From NCBI GenBank assembly GCA_030549495.1, contig JAUIRK010000173.1, positions 646,929-710,928 on the forward strand: a DNA stretch of 64,000 nt, written 5' to 3'. Position 1 is the stretch's first letter, and every line of letters begins with the position of its first letter. Positions 20,222-30,778 of the stretch are shown here, piece by piece. A program made the translations under genes and the position numbers. The DNA is from Nectonema munidae. Taxonomy: Eukaryota > Nematomorpha > Nectonematoida > Nectonematidae. A model generated the notes under the pieces. That model did not search any database and was not told the origin of the DNA. It saw only the letters and a list, made by a program, of their open reading frames with translations.

Positions 20222-22317
20222 CTATAATGAAACAAATAGATCATGTACATTGTACATACAGTGGTGTATTCAAGGTGGAGGCCCCTTTCTTAACATGAAG
20301 CATCGTTCTTTTATATTTGCTTGCTTGCCAATTTATTTGAAATAGTAGTTATTTTTGTGAATACAAATATATATTAGAATAAAGAGGTGCACACTAAGAT
20401 AAATAATTTATTGAGGACAAATTTTAAAAAGTAAATTTTCGCTGGCAGTCGGTTTTTCAAACATATGCGGGAGAAAACGATGTAGCTTGAGGCAAAAAGA
20501 GTGATGGAGAAAATGATGTATAGCGTGAGGAAAAACCTTCTTAAGAAGAATTGTGATCAAAATCTGAATTTTTGAGGAATCCGCAAAGTAATTCTGATCG
20601 TATAAAATGTTGGTATCGTAGCATGATCAGTAGTAAAATTTAAAAGTAAAAAATTTTAAATAAAAAATCCTTTAGGGAGAATATGAATTCCAAATTAATT
20701 AAAACGATTCACATATTAAGACAATCTTTTTAAAAATTTGAATTTCTCATCTATCTTCTAATTAATTGTCAAATAAGCAGTTTTTAGACATTAATGCATA
20801 TCAAAGTTAAACTAAGATGTATTTAAAGACCATTTGATTGAATATGAATACCGATAGAGTAAAGTCTAGACACTTTTTTTAACTTCTCCTATTGTTTCAT
20901 TTCTACTCTTTTTAATGTCTTCTCTCTAGTCAATAAGAAAACTTTAAAATATCCAGCTGTAGCATGCTTTTATTATGATTTCTAGTCGAGATTTTAATTA
21001 GTAAAAACTATAAGTTATAACCAAGTTTACTGCTGAGAACCAAATGTATCTATGCTTTTCATTGGAATATATATTTTTATCTATATAGACCTTATAATAC
21101 GTTAAATTATTCAATGTGTTAATTTAAATTCTTTTAAAACTTCAAATTGCAAATACATTTCTTGTGATGGTGTGTGTGTGTGTGTGTGTGTTTGTCCATT
21201 AAAAAAGCTAATTATTATTTACGTGTGTTCTTACGTCTCCAATATAATATATGATGCTGGTATGAATTCATATATCAAAAAGACAGAAACTTCTTTGTAA
21301 GTATGCACGTCATCACGGTGTACTAAAGGACGTTTTATAGCACATTCATCACGTCTTGCATTTACGCCAACATGCCTATACCATAAAAACCTTTAAACAC
21401 ACGCAAACACCATCCTAAAGTTGAGCCTTAGATAGAGACCGTGTCTACTACAGCCACTAAAATCCAGCACAAAGTATTTATTTGGAGGAACGACATTAGA
21501 TGTGAATTTAATGTCTTTCAATATAAAATTAAATGAAAGACAATTTTACAACTCTTTTATAGCTGCTGTTAATGCAGAGGGAGAGAGAGAGAGAGAGAAT
21601 GTAGAAGTGTAATCATCACTGCAATCAAATCCAGTCAAAATAATTACCGCTACCCATAAACACACACTGTATACATATATCTATATCATCTATACATGGA
21701 AAAGGAGAGAACTGCTTTCAATATACATTTTATCACTATTTTGAGAAGAAGAAGTGTTATTAAAAATTCAGCATTCATCATGTAATTTCAATATTGGCAT
21801 GAAGGATGTTGATGTAGCACGCGTTCTGCCAAACTATCAATAATAGTAGTAGCAGGGATGCTGATCAGCGCTCGTTATAATTAATGTCGAGATTATGTGA
21901 GAAATTTGCTTTTATACTCATGAGAGTCTTTTCTTTGAGCACACTGCGTTCCTTCCCTCATAAAAAGCTTGATATGGAAAAATTGTTTTTTTTATTCGTC
22001 ATTTTTGTCTAATTATTATTAGCAGCAATTGTCAATCTTACAATCTGCACTTACATAGTCATTATTCGTTTTAACAAGAATATACATATATAATATATAT
22101 ATATATAGCATTTCAATTAAAAACTAGTTCTCATTGATTAAAAACTTTTATCATCGATTAAAAAAAATTTTTTTTTAAAGTAAATTTATAATTTTATCAG
22201 TTGTAGAATCGCAATCACAACACCATAATAAGTAACTTTACCTACTAAGATAGATTCTTAGTAAAAAGTTTTAATAGTGAGTTAATTAGTATGAAGTTAA
22301 TCGAATAGTAAGCTCTC
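20222..22317. promoter_or_regulatory. Non-coding stretch with a possible regulatory island
   Basis: From 20261 a cagtggtgtattcaaggtgg string resembles a hAT terminus with no partner. A near-duplicate of about 35 bp (gagaaaacgatgta / gagaaaatgatgta) lies at 20469-20545. From 21150 to 21910 complexity rises: (TG)n at 21172-21191, (GA)n at about 21581-21598, and several TAATTA-like homeodomain sites (near 21209, 21640 and 21880). No exon was recognised. A regulatory role is inference. Confidence 0.35.
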
Positions 22318-22321
22318 TTAA

Positions 22322-22452
22322 CCCATTAAGTCCCAATGTTCCCATTTGGGAACATAAGTAATTTCATCTTCGTCTGCTTTTTTCAATGACTTTGAATATA
22401 AATCGTCTGCATTTTTTTTAAATATCGTCTGATTTCTATGGTACTTAATGGG
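22322..22452. mobile_element. piggyBac-type MITE, copy 1
   Basis: Flanked by TTAA on both sides (22318-22321 and 22453-22456). Ends are cccattaagtccc and gtacttaatggg. Inside are a 12-bp palindrome (ttcccatttgggaa region) and three cgtctg motifs. Copies 2-4 lie at 36470, 36960 and 37622; a relative with a different core lies at 52556. Confidence 0.85.
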
Positions 22453-22969
22453 TTAATAAGTTAATCAATGCATATAGTTAATTATTTACTTAGTGAGGAG
22501 TAAGTCAAATAAAATTGTCTTATTTAAAATTTTACTACTATTATCAAAGGTCTGGAGAGACCACAAGGGACACAGGGTGCCTTCGGAAAAAGGATAATTG
22601 GCCTTCTTTAAGAATATAATGTAATGGATAAAAATAAAGTTTTTATTCATTGATGATAATCTGCTCAAAGAATTTTGTGCATAGTTAAAATTTTTAATTA
22701 TAAGTTGTATTGATATTTGAAATTAGTAAAGATATTCTATAGCTTATAATATTTTAATAAATATATTTTGGAGCTTTATATTTTTATCTTTGCTTTATTC
22801 TTTAAATCAACATGGCTTCCATTTTAAATTTGAAATTAAATTCATTTTGTATATATTTGAAATACTTTAAATTTCGCATTTTTTATCTCAAAGTTTTCAT
22901 TTAGAATAAATTTTAAAATTTTATGTGCCATGTTAAAGTCTTATGGGTAAAACTTTTTTGCAAAAACTT

Positions 22970-24698
22970 CGGGTGAAGTAAGTGCCGAAAAAGTAATTGA
23001 GTATTAAAATGCAGAAGGTGGTGAACAAGTGTGGCTTGATACGACATCTGGAATCAAAACACCCTATTTTGAAGCAATTAACCTCTAACTTGTGCCAAGA
23101 ATATACTTGAAATAGCAGAAAAAGTAGCATTAAGCAAAAGGAAGATCTTCCATGTGATTCCAAACAAGTATCAATGTCAAAATATTTAAAAAAGAAAGAG
23201 AAGCATTAGAAGAATTTGTATCTAAGCTGCTACTTTAGATGATTTTACTGTGAATGCGATAGCACATATAGTAATTTTATAAGAAAACTTTTTGCCCAAA
23301 GATCCCCAGAGATGTCATGAAGCTTAATTATAAGGAATGTGATTTAATTAAAAAGCATATCAAAGATGAAATTCTCAAAAAATTTAATCCAGGATTTAGA
23401 TGTAGTTTGTACTTTGCTGAGTATTCTTCAATAAATAAGAAACGATATTTTAATCTAAATGTTCATTTTATTTAGAGTCAGTTTTGGAGTTTAGGAATGC
23501 TTCGAATGAAGAGACAATGTTACGCTCAAGTTCTTCAAAGAGCTCAAAAATCTAAATTAGAAGAGGTTAGAATTGATATAGCAACGCAAGTTGTAGCCTG
23601 TGTCACTGATTTTAAAATTATTAGAATGTGAACATCATCATTGTTACGCGCATTCTTATAAAAAATCCCATTTTCTATGGGGGAAAACGAAGAACAATAC
23701 TTATCAGTAGAGGAAAATGACGATTTTGATGAAGAAGTTAATGCAGGATTAGAAATTGACAACGCATATAAATAAGTGAAAAATAAAATATACAATGTTC
23801 AATTTCAAGCAGAAAAAGAAAAAAAACTTAAACCTGACAATAGAAAAAATAAGAAAAATTGTGAAATTTTTCAGAAAAGCGTCTTCAAATAATGAAATTT
23901 TATAGAAATAGGTTAACGCTGAATTTGCATGTGAAAAAATGATCATTTTGGTTTCAAAAACAGGATGGAATAGCTTATTCATTAGCAATGCTTGAAAGAT
24001 TTTTAGAATTGTAATCAGCTTTAGCTAAAGCACTAATTGATATCAAAAACTTTGATACATTAACGAAAAAGGAAATTATGTTTACAAATGACGTTGTCTC
24101 AGTTTTACAGCCACTGAAAGTTGGAATAGAAAAAGTGTCATGTCGAAAGTTACTTTGTTTACAGCTAAAGGAGTCTATTATTATTTAATTGAGAAAAACA
24201 GTTCATTATTTGCAATGAATCTAAAAAAATCATCTACTAAAATTGTTGTTCAAAGACGAAATCCCAAACTAATTGACTTACTACAATATTAAAATTTAGA
24301 AAAAAAATCTGAATGTTTCAATAATGCGAATGATTTAATTTTCCTGTCAGATAAAAAACGCATATATGAATAAGTTCTAATAAAAATAAAAAAAAATTTT
24401 TTAACCAAATTGATTCAAATGATGAATCTTCACAATCAGATGAAGAAAATGGCTTTATTGATTGGTTGAAAGAAAAACTAGAAAAGACAATTCAAAATAA
24501 AATATAAAAAAGTGAAAGCACTTCCTCTCAATCCTCAAATATTTTTTCCAGCAAAAGTTTGAAACAAGAAATAAATCAGTTTGAAGCCACATGAAGTCAA
24601 TCTCTGCTAACATTATTCTGATAGAAAATGCTTTGAAAAATATCCCTCCCACTACGGTTGAATCAGAAAGAGCTCAGAAATGTTCGGAAACAACTAGG
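22970..24698 (+). pseudogene. hAT transposase fossil with BED finger
   Basis: A decayed hAT transposase reads on the + strand through many stops and frameshifts. Pieces in order: BED zinc-finger end NKCGLIRHLESKHPILKQ (about 23020-23075); a catalytic-side segment with PRDVMKLNYKECDLIKKHI (about 23300-23360); a helical piece FACEKMIILVSKTGWNSLF (about 23920-23980); FDTLTKKEIMFTNDVVSVL with QPLKVGIEKVS (about 24050-24140), typical of the region before the insertion domain; an acidic SDEENGFIDWLKEKLEKTI stretch (about 24435-24490); and the dimerisation motif PPTTVESERAQ (about 24645-24680). Order and spacing fit a full-length gene of about 600 codons. No terminal repeats were found. It ends abruptly at a Tigger-derived scrap. 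Confidence 0.7.
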
Positions 24699-24790
24699 GC
24701 TTTAGATTTGCCAATGACCAAAGGCTTGAACATATAAACATATTACCTTTAACAACTATAAAAAAAGACTTGTTTTCGTTTGTATCAAAA
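24699..24790 (-). mobile_element. Tigger transposase scrap joined to the hAT fossil
   Basis: This 92-bp segment is nearly identical to 28570-28657, differing by small indels and a few substitutions. In the larger Tigger fossil the segment encodes the LVIGKSK region on the minus strand. Here it directly follows the hAT dimerisation motif, so it is a chimeric junction rather than part of the hAT gene. Confidence 0.7.
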
Positions 24791-26061
24791 AGAGAGAAAT
24801 AAGGACTCGGTTGAGTGGAAAAAGTAAATTTCTCAAAAAGTTAAATAGTACGAGAAAAAATGTTTCTTTTGCATTTAGTTTGGAATAAAAAAAAGTTTTC
24901 AATTTTCAAACCTTATATATGAATTCATGACATTAACAAACTTTTAATTGCATTCTATTTAGTTATAAATTTTTTGATTAAATCAAAGTAAAAATTATTT
25001 GAAAAAATTTCACAAATTTCAATTCCCATAGACTTCAGCAACGAAAAATGTCAATGTTCAAATTTTTAAACTGTCAGGACGGTTAATCTTACATTTAATA
25101 ACTGTTCTAGAGTTAATAGGTGTCCTAAACTGTCAAGTTAATCTTATACCACCTAAATTGACAAGTTCTCTCTCTTACACAAGTAAAAAATTTTTTTTAA
25201 ATTTTTTTTGAAGAAAGCCCCAGCCAAAAAAATCAGATATTATAGAGAAGTATTTGAAGTCTAATTGAAAATGATATGTTCCCTACAAATGCTTTTGGTA
25301 AGTATCTCAAATTCAAATACGCCTCATTTTCAAAACTAAAAAATCTAAATATCTTGAAAAGTACTTAAAATACCGTTAAATACTAATACAAATGTATTTG
25401 TCCTTGAGTCTGATATGCGGTATTCGTTCCAAATGAATTAAGCCATTTTCTCATACATTATATACCTTTTAAAAGCTCCTCAATGTAAACATATGTGAAG
25501 CAGGAACTAGGATTATCAAATAGCAAATTCTTGAGTTTTTAAAATCCCTTAACGCCACTACCTTGATCCGCCCAGACATTAACTTTTTCTCTACTTTGAA
25601 AAAAGAGCTCGGGAAAAAATTTCAATAAAGAAAGAACTTTAAGGATTAGGCTTAGGGATAGTGTTCAAATTAGGGTTAGTGAATAAAAATGGGGGTTGGA
25701 ACAGAGCCGACTTCAAAAAGTAGGCGTTCACGCGATCGCCCCCCCCCCTTTCTATCTTCCCTTGCCAATTTTTCAGCATCTTAGTGTATAGTTCAAACAA
25801 AATTAGTTTCATTTTGTGAAAGAGGAGTTGTATAAAGGTTTTTTATTACGTAGTACCCCTCTAGGCATTCATTGACAATGATTTTGCATGCAGAAAATTG
25901 TGGAAATATTTATTTTAGGAAAAATATATAAAATTGCCTCAGTCTAAATTCTCTTCTAGATTGGTTAAAGTTTTATGTTTTGAGTTGTGATGCTATTTGG
26001 CCTAAAGCACGTATCATGGTGGAATAAATTTCAAATTTCAATTACACTATCAAATAGAGGG
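24791..26061. other. AT-rich stretch, no gene seen
   Basis: A C run occurs at about 25740-25749 next to a small GC-rich patch (cacgcgatcgcc). No coding frame or bounded repeat was recognised. Confidence 0.45.
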
Positions 26062-26235
26062 CGCCTGTTGCATGGGGGTTAGACCTCAGCGACTTCATTC
26101 CAATGGTCTCGGGTTCGATTCCAGATCTTGTTTAATCTGAAGCCCTCCGGATTGTGTCAGGAAGGGCATCGGGTCAAGAAATGCACCAGGATTCGGGAAC
26201 AAACGACGTTTAACGAAATCTATTAAATCGCTAAC
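26062..26235 (+). repeat. tRNA-derived SINE, family 2 (single copy)
   Basis: The head is tRNA-like: a box A-like tgcatgggggttagacctc, then a box B cgggttcgattcc (about 26117-26129). The following body carries caggaagggcatcgggtc, a motif seen in the body of several invertebrate and fish SINEs (ggaagggcatccgg). No acceptor-stem pairing or clean tRNA fold, so it is not a tRNA gene. Target duplications were not seen. Confidence 0.65.
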
Positions 26236-27399
26236 AGGTTACGGTTTGGTATTTTGCTTTAGTTACACTTGCTATGAAAAAATGGAAACTTCTTGGAGTA
26301 AAAAGCGATGGAAGCATATTTTTTAGCAAACTTATTTTTAAAAGTTTTTACTTTTTATATCAAGAAAAATTATTTACTTCAAGCAAAAATTGTAAAATTA
26401 TAGAACTAATAATTTCATTCCGATTTCAATGAGAGATCCACTGTGTGTTGTTTTAGCGATTTATAGTTAGCGAGGGTAGGGTTGCCATGCATTCAACAAA
26501 TGCGTAAACGCGCGCTAAACAAAACCTTGCTAATCGAGGCATAACAGATTTCTCAAAATATGAGTGCTTTATGAACACCTCTTCAGTTTTATTCTTCCAT
26601 GTTTGAAGGATTAGCGAATAAAATCTGCGAGGTGTTTGTAGCATACGAAGAAGAATCAAAGTGTTTCTTTACAGCGATGAGTGAAAATTTTTCCTAATTT
26701 GATCAGTATGAATGAGATTTCCAATTACAAAATCATAAAAGAAGGAGTAAGTATTAATTTTGTTAATGGTATTGAAGTTGATGACAGTGGTGATTGTGGC
26801 GCTGATGATGTTGATCTTGGCTTAATTAATATTTTAGGCATACTCAAAAGTCACTTATTGAATTATTTGACATTTGATATTACTTCTCACAGCTTTGTAG
26901 TGCAGTAATCACTCTGCTTGTGAACACTGTAGTACAACTTATCTGTGTCCGTGATGATCTTCGATGATGACGATGATTTAATCACTTTAAAACAGGAGTG
27001 GAGAGTTGAATTCATGATTACCATAACTCCTTGACAGATAACTCAAACTCTACTATGATAAAGATTATTATTATTAGTGCTAATATCCTTATTATTGATG
27101 CGTCTGGCTGAATGAATGAATTACAAACGAGTTGTTTCGCTTTCATTCAGTTCGAAACGAGGAAGTAAAAATCATATAGGGTAGTTGTAAAATCAAGATA
27201 ATAAGGGACTATTTGTATATATTTATATCAGTGATACACTCTTTTTTATTTTAAGAAAGACATTTATAAGTTACCTATGCTCAAGATGTTCTAACTTTGA
27301 AATATGTAGACTATATAATAAAATTTGACCAAAAATTCGGATCTCATAAAGAATTTTCACCCAATATGTATAAAACTTAGAATTTGAACTTCAAAATTG
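26236..27399. other. No supported gene
   Basis: A patch of normal complexity lies at 26460-26920, with a 75-codon + frame (26681-26908) and GATG-rich sequence, but there is no recognised motif and no convincing splice borders. The rest is AT-rich. Confidence 0.4.
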
Positions 27400-27586
27400 T
27401 TCATATGAAAAATTGCTACTCCAAAATTTGAAGAATTTTTCAAAAAATAATAATACTATTAAATTTGTATTATTTGCATATATAAGCGTATAGAATAGCA
27501 TCGAATTTTATAAAATTAATTTTTCATATGAAAAATTGCTACTCCAAAATTTGAAGAATTTTTCAAAAAATAATAATACTATTAAA
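27400..27586. repeat. 64-bp direct repeat around a dispersed segment
   Basis: The 64 bases at 27400-27463, starting ttcatatgaaaaattgctac, recur exactly at 27523-27586. The spacer between them, from tgtattatttgcatatataa to the end of the taaaattaattttt run (27461-27524), recurs at 30231-30294 with three differences. Exact identity of the flanking copies implies a recent duplication. Confidence 0.85.
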
Positions 27587-27614
27587 ATTGCTTAATGTTA
27601 CTTAAATATAACTA

Positions 27615-28870
27615 CAGTAGAATTTGAGAATTGTGACCATGCTAACTGCCAACATTAAATTGGTCGTAAGTATCAGAGGTCATACGCCAACAACAAAAAA
27701 TATTTCATGTTTTACTATAAAAAAATAGTAAAATAATAAGACGTCATAAAATTATACAACGTAGAGTCTGTTTTAAGTTAACTAAGTTTTCTTTTCAAGC
27801 AACTCTTTGCCTTTATTCCAAAATATCAAACGAATCAGAAAAGATAGGATGACAATGCGGCTTAAATGATTTAGTAAGTTTTTCATTCCTGTCACTCTAG
27901 TGTTAAATAAAGAGCAAATTTTTAACTATTTTGAGAGAATGGAAAACATCTTTCAATCTTACTTCATCATATTCGTTCCTTTCATTTTCATGCTCTTGAT
28001 ATTGTCATTCCTTTTCTTCTAATTCTGCTGTAGAATTGATGTTGCTATTACAAGTTTCAACATCGTTAACACATTGAACATAATCTTCCAATAAAGTTTG
28101 CCCCATTATTAACAAACTCTCTATATTATTATCAAAGTAAATTTGCGCAGAATCAATTTTGTTTCCATATATAACTTTTTCAATTAGATCTTTTTGAAAG
28201 CCATAATTGATAAAATATTTTTAATAGTTTCAGAAGGAACTCAAGTACATGATGAAATACTCCACAAAGATCGTAACTTTTTCTGAAAGATCTGAAACAT
28301 TTTCAACATCTTTCATATAAAACAACAAATGACGGAGTCGTCTTTTTCGGCAAAAAGACTTGAAGCTTTTTATAAATGCTACATCACATGGGTATCTGGC
28401 GAAAAAAACAATGTTTATATTTGAAACTTGAACTGGAGCATTAGCTGTTCATTTATCAATTAATAGCAAATTTTTCTTTTTTCTATTCTCTCATTTTGCT
28501 AATGAAAATATTTATCGACTCTTGAAAGTTTTTACTACTTATCGAAAGATTACTTTTACTAAAACCACGGCTTTAGATTTGCCAATGACCAAAGGCTTGG
28601 ACTAACATATTACCTTTACCAACTATAAAAAAGACTTGTTTTCGTTTGTATCAAAAATCATTTCAAAGCAATCCTTTACCATATCTTCTCCTACATCAGC
28701 TGATTCCCTGGAAAGTACAAAGGATCTAATATTGTGTCGCTATTATAGTATTTCAATGTCAAAATAATTCACAGACACGCTTATATGATATAGAGAAGAG
28801 AAGTTTTCATTAAATGCCTTCTGCAACTTGGTATAAATGATCCTTTTGCCAGCGTACCTTCTTATTATTT
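27615..28870 (-). pseudogene. Tigger/pogo transposase fossil
   Basis: A minus-strand Tigger-type (CENP-B-like) DDE transposase in pieces. In reading order: NIRSFVLSRESADVGEDMV (about 28740-28680), matching the SGESADV motif; PLVIGKSK (about 28600); NLLLID (about 28480), the second catalytic Asp strand; and DVAFIKSFKSFCRKRRLRHL with VENVSDLSEKVT (about 28410-28290), matching the QP.D...IKSFK..YR region before the third acidic residue. At 27615 cagtagaatttgag next to TA (27613-27614) looks like the 3' terminal repeat. The 5' end and DNA-binding domain were not found. Several stops and frameshifts are present. It is a plain DNA transposon relic. Confidence 0.75.
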
Positions 28871-28888
28871 ATTTTTAACAACGTTACG

Positions 28889-28999
28889 CCTTTGAGGACC
28901 AGGGTGACCACCGTGTACCATGGAATGAAAATCGCCTGCTTTAAGTATATAAAATTGAATTGAAAAAAGAGTGGACGATTACTTCATGGTCCTCGAAGG
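28889..28999. mobile_element. Small palindromic MITE, 111 bp
   Basis: Inverted ends cctttgaggacca (28889-28901) and tggtcctcgaagg (28987-28999) match at 12 of 13 positions. It sits just beyond the N-terminal side of the Tigger fossil and may have inserted into it. Target duplication unclear. Confidence 0.5.
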
Positions 29000-29332
29000 T
29001 TTAAATTTTTAGCAGTTAGAGGTTGAGTGAGTTAAATTGATTAAAATGCGCGTTGATCACGTAACTGCTTGCGAAAGGGTTTGGCTTGGAGGTACATTAA
29101 TACAAGGAAACAGTTAGAACGAAAGAAATTTGGACGCTTGTCTCAAACTTCCACCTGAATCACTCACTATTCAATAAAACTTTTAGTATAAAATAGAAAG
29201 TACTCGTTCTAAGCACACCAGTGAGTTTAAAATCACAAATATTAATCACATTTCTCAACTCTTTGTTTAGGAAAGCATTTGATCTTGAATTGAGGAAATG
29301 TTACAACATTTGTGTGTATATGATTCTATGTT

Positions 29333-29677
29333 AATTGCTCGACAAATAAGCTCTCGAACTATCAATTGCTCAAAAGGCAGATTGCTCAAAGTTCGAAGCA
29401 CCACGTACACATATACGTATCATCAGATAATTGTTCTCATCACTCGATTGTCTATTGATGGTCTTGAATTAGCCTACAATACTACTGACTATTTTCCTGT
29501 TTCTTTCCTATATTTGCTTTCTATTTCAAATAATTTAGGAGATTTCGAAACCTAGTGATGGACATAACTTTTGTTGAGAGCGAAAAAGGAGAGTTTTATT
29601 TTTTTTTCGCGCAATCTACCTTTCGAGCAAGTGATAGTTGGAAAAATTATTTTCCAAACAATTGATTTCGAGCAATT
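29333..29677. mobile_element. Foldback MITE with 60-75 bp arms
   Basis: The left arm (29333-29394) contains aattgctcga, aactatcaattgctcaaaag and gcagattgctcaaa. The right arm (29603-29677) holds their inverses: cgcgcaatctacctttcgag, caagtgatagtt and cgagcaatt. Matching is about 80 percent with small gaps. The repeated (a)ttgctcga motif within each arm is notable. The loop is AT-rich without coding. Confidence 0.65.
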
Positions 29678-30230
29678 TGCGAGATACGGTGTGTATATAT
29701 AGACATTGAAGCAAACACAAGTTTTGTCAAAGATATGCAATTTTGCAAACAATATTAGATTAAATTTTTTGTTAATAATAAAATAACATTGTGGTTCAAA
29801 TGTGTGAAATTTAAGCTATTATATAGTATGCTATTCAGTCAGTGAAATTTTTCAGGAAATAAAAATTTAAACATAATAAAATTCTACATTCTTACTTAAA
29901 TCAATTAAATATTTGTCACAAGTGAGTAACTCAATTCACAAGTGTCATCCCAGATGGACTAACCTTGAGTGGACGAGTTGAAATGGACGAAAGGCATTTA
30001 GACGAAAAATCATTCCGTTTAAACCAATTCAAGGTTGAATAACCAAATAAGATACATACTTAGTAACTATTACGGTTATTTTCTCTCAGTGATTACCTTA
30101 ATCTAGATGTCAGCTGGTTTATAAGTTTGGTCAGTTAGTGAGATTAATAAATTAGTTATGTATTAAGTAGCTATTGGGTTAGAGCGTGAACTAAGACACT
30201 TTGCCAACTGAGATTTGCCCCTTAAAATTA

Positions 30231-30294
30231 AAATTTGTATTATTTGCATATATAAGCATATATAATAGCATCGAATTTTATAAAATTAATTTTT
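30231..30294. repeat. Dispersed copy of the 27461 segment
   Basis: Matches 27461-27524 in the same orientation with three differences. It lacks the 64-bp flanks found there, so the segment is an independent repeat unit or a landmark of a larger duplication. Confidence 0.75.
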
Positions 30295-30697
30295 AAACAA
30301 AAATATGAAAACTATTTTTGGCTGACTCTACCAATACTAAAATGTAATAAGAAAATTTGTTCAAGTATAGGAATCATCTATTCAAAATGTCTGAAAATTT
30401 TGTTCGTTCATTTGGAATTCTTCTAAACGGAATGAAACCTCCCGGAGTGCCTACCTTTCATACAGTAATTGACCGCATACACTAAAATTTCTTTAAAAGC
30501 GTTCATGAGTTTTTCAAAACATTAGTAAATTGATAAAAATTTGTTTTAATTAATACTTTTAAATATTTAAAATACACATGACAAAATGAAGGAAAAAAAT
30601 TATTTCCAATTTTGGAAATTACTGGAAAATTACTTGGGAATTTTGGAGGATGATTCAAATACAACTCGGAGTTTGAACAATTCATCCTCAAGATAAT

Positions 30698-30778
30698 TTG
30701 GTCTCTGGACAATTCAGCCTTTAATTCAATATAATTCAGAGGCCAAATGGTCCACAGGCAGGATTGTCCAGAGACCAA
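30698..30778. repeat. Inverted repeat with 23-bp arms
   Basis: Arms ttggtctctggacaattcag (from 30698) and ctggattgtcc-type inverse ending gagaccaa (30778) match at 21 of 23 positions, around a 35-bp loop with further aattcag motifs. It resembles a degenerate element at 13596-13712. Confidence 0.6.
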
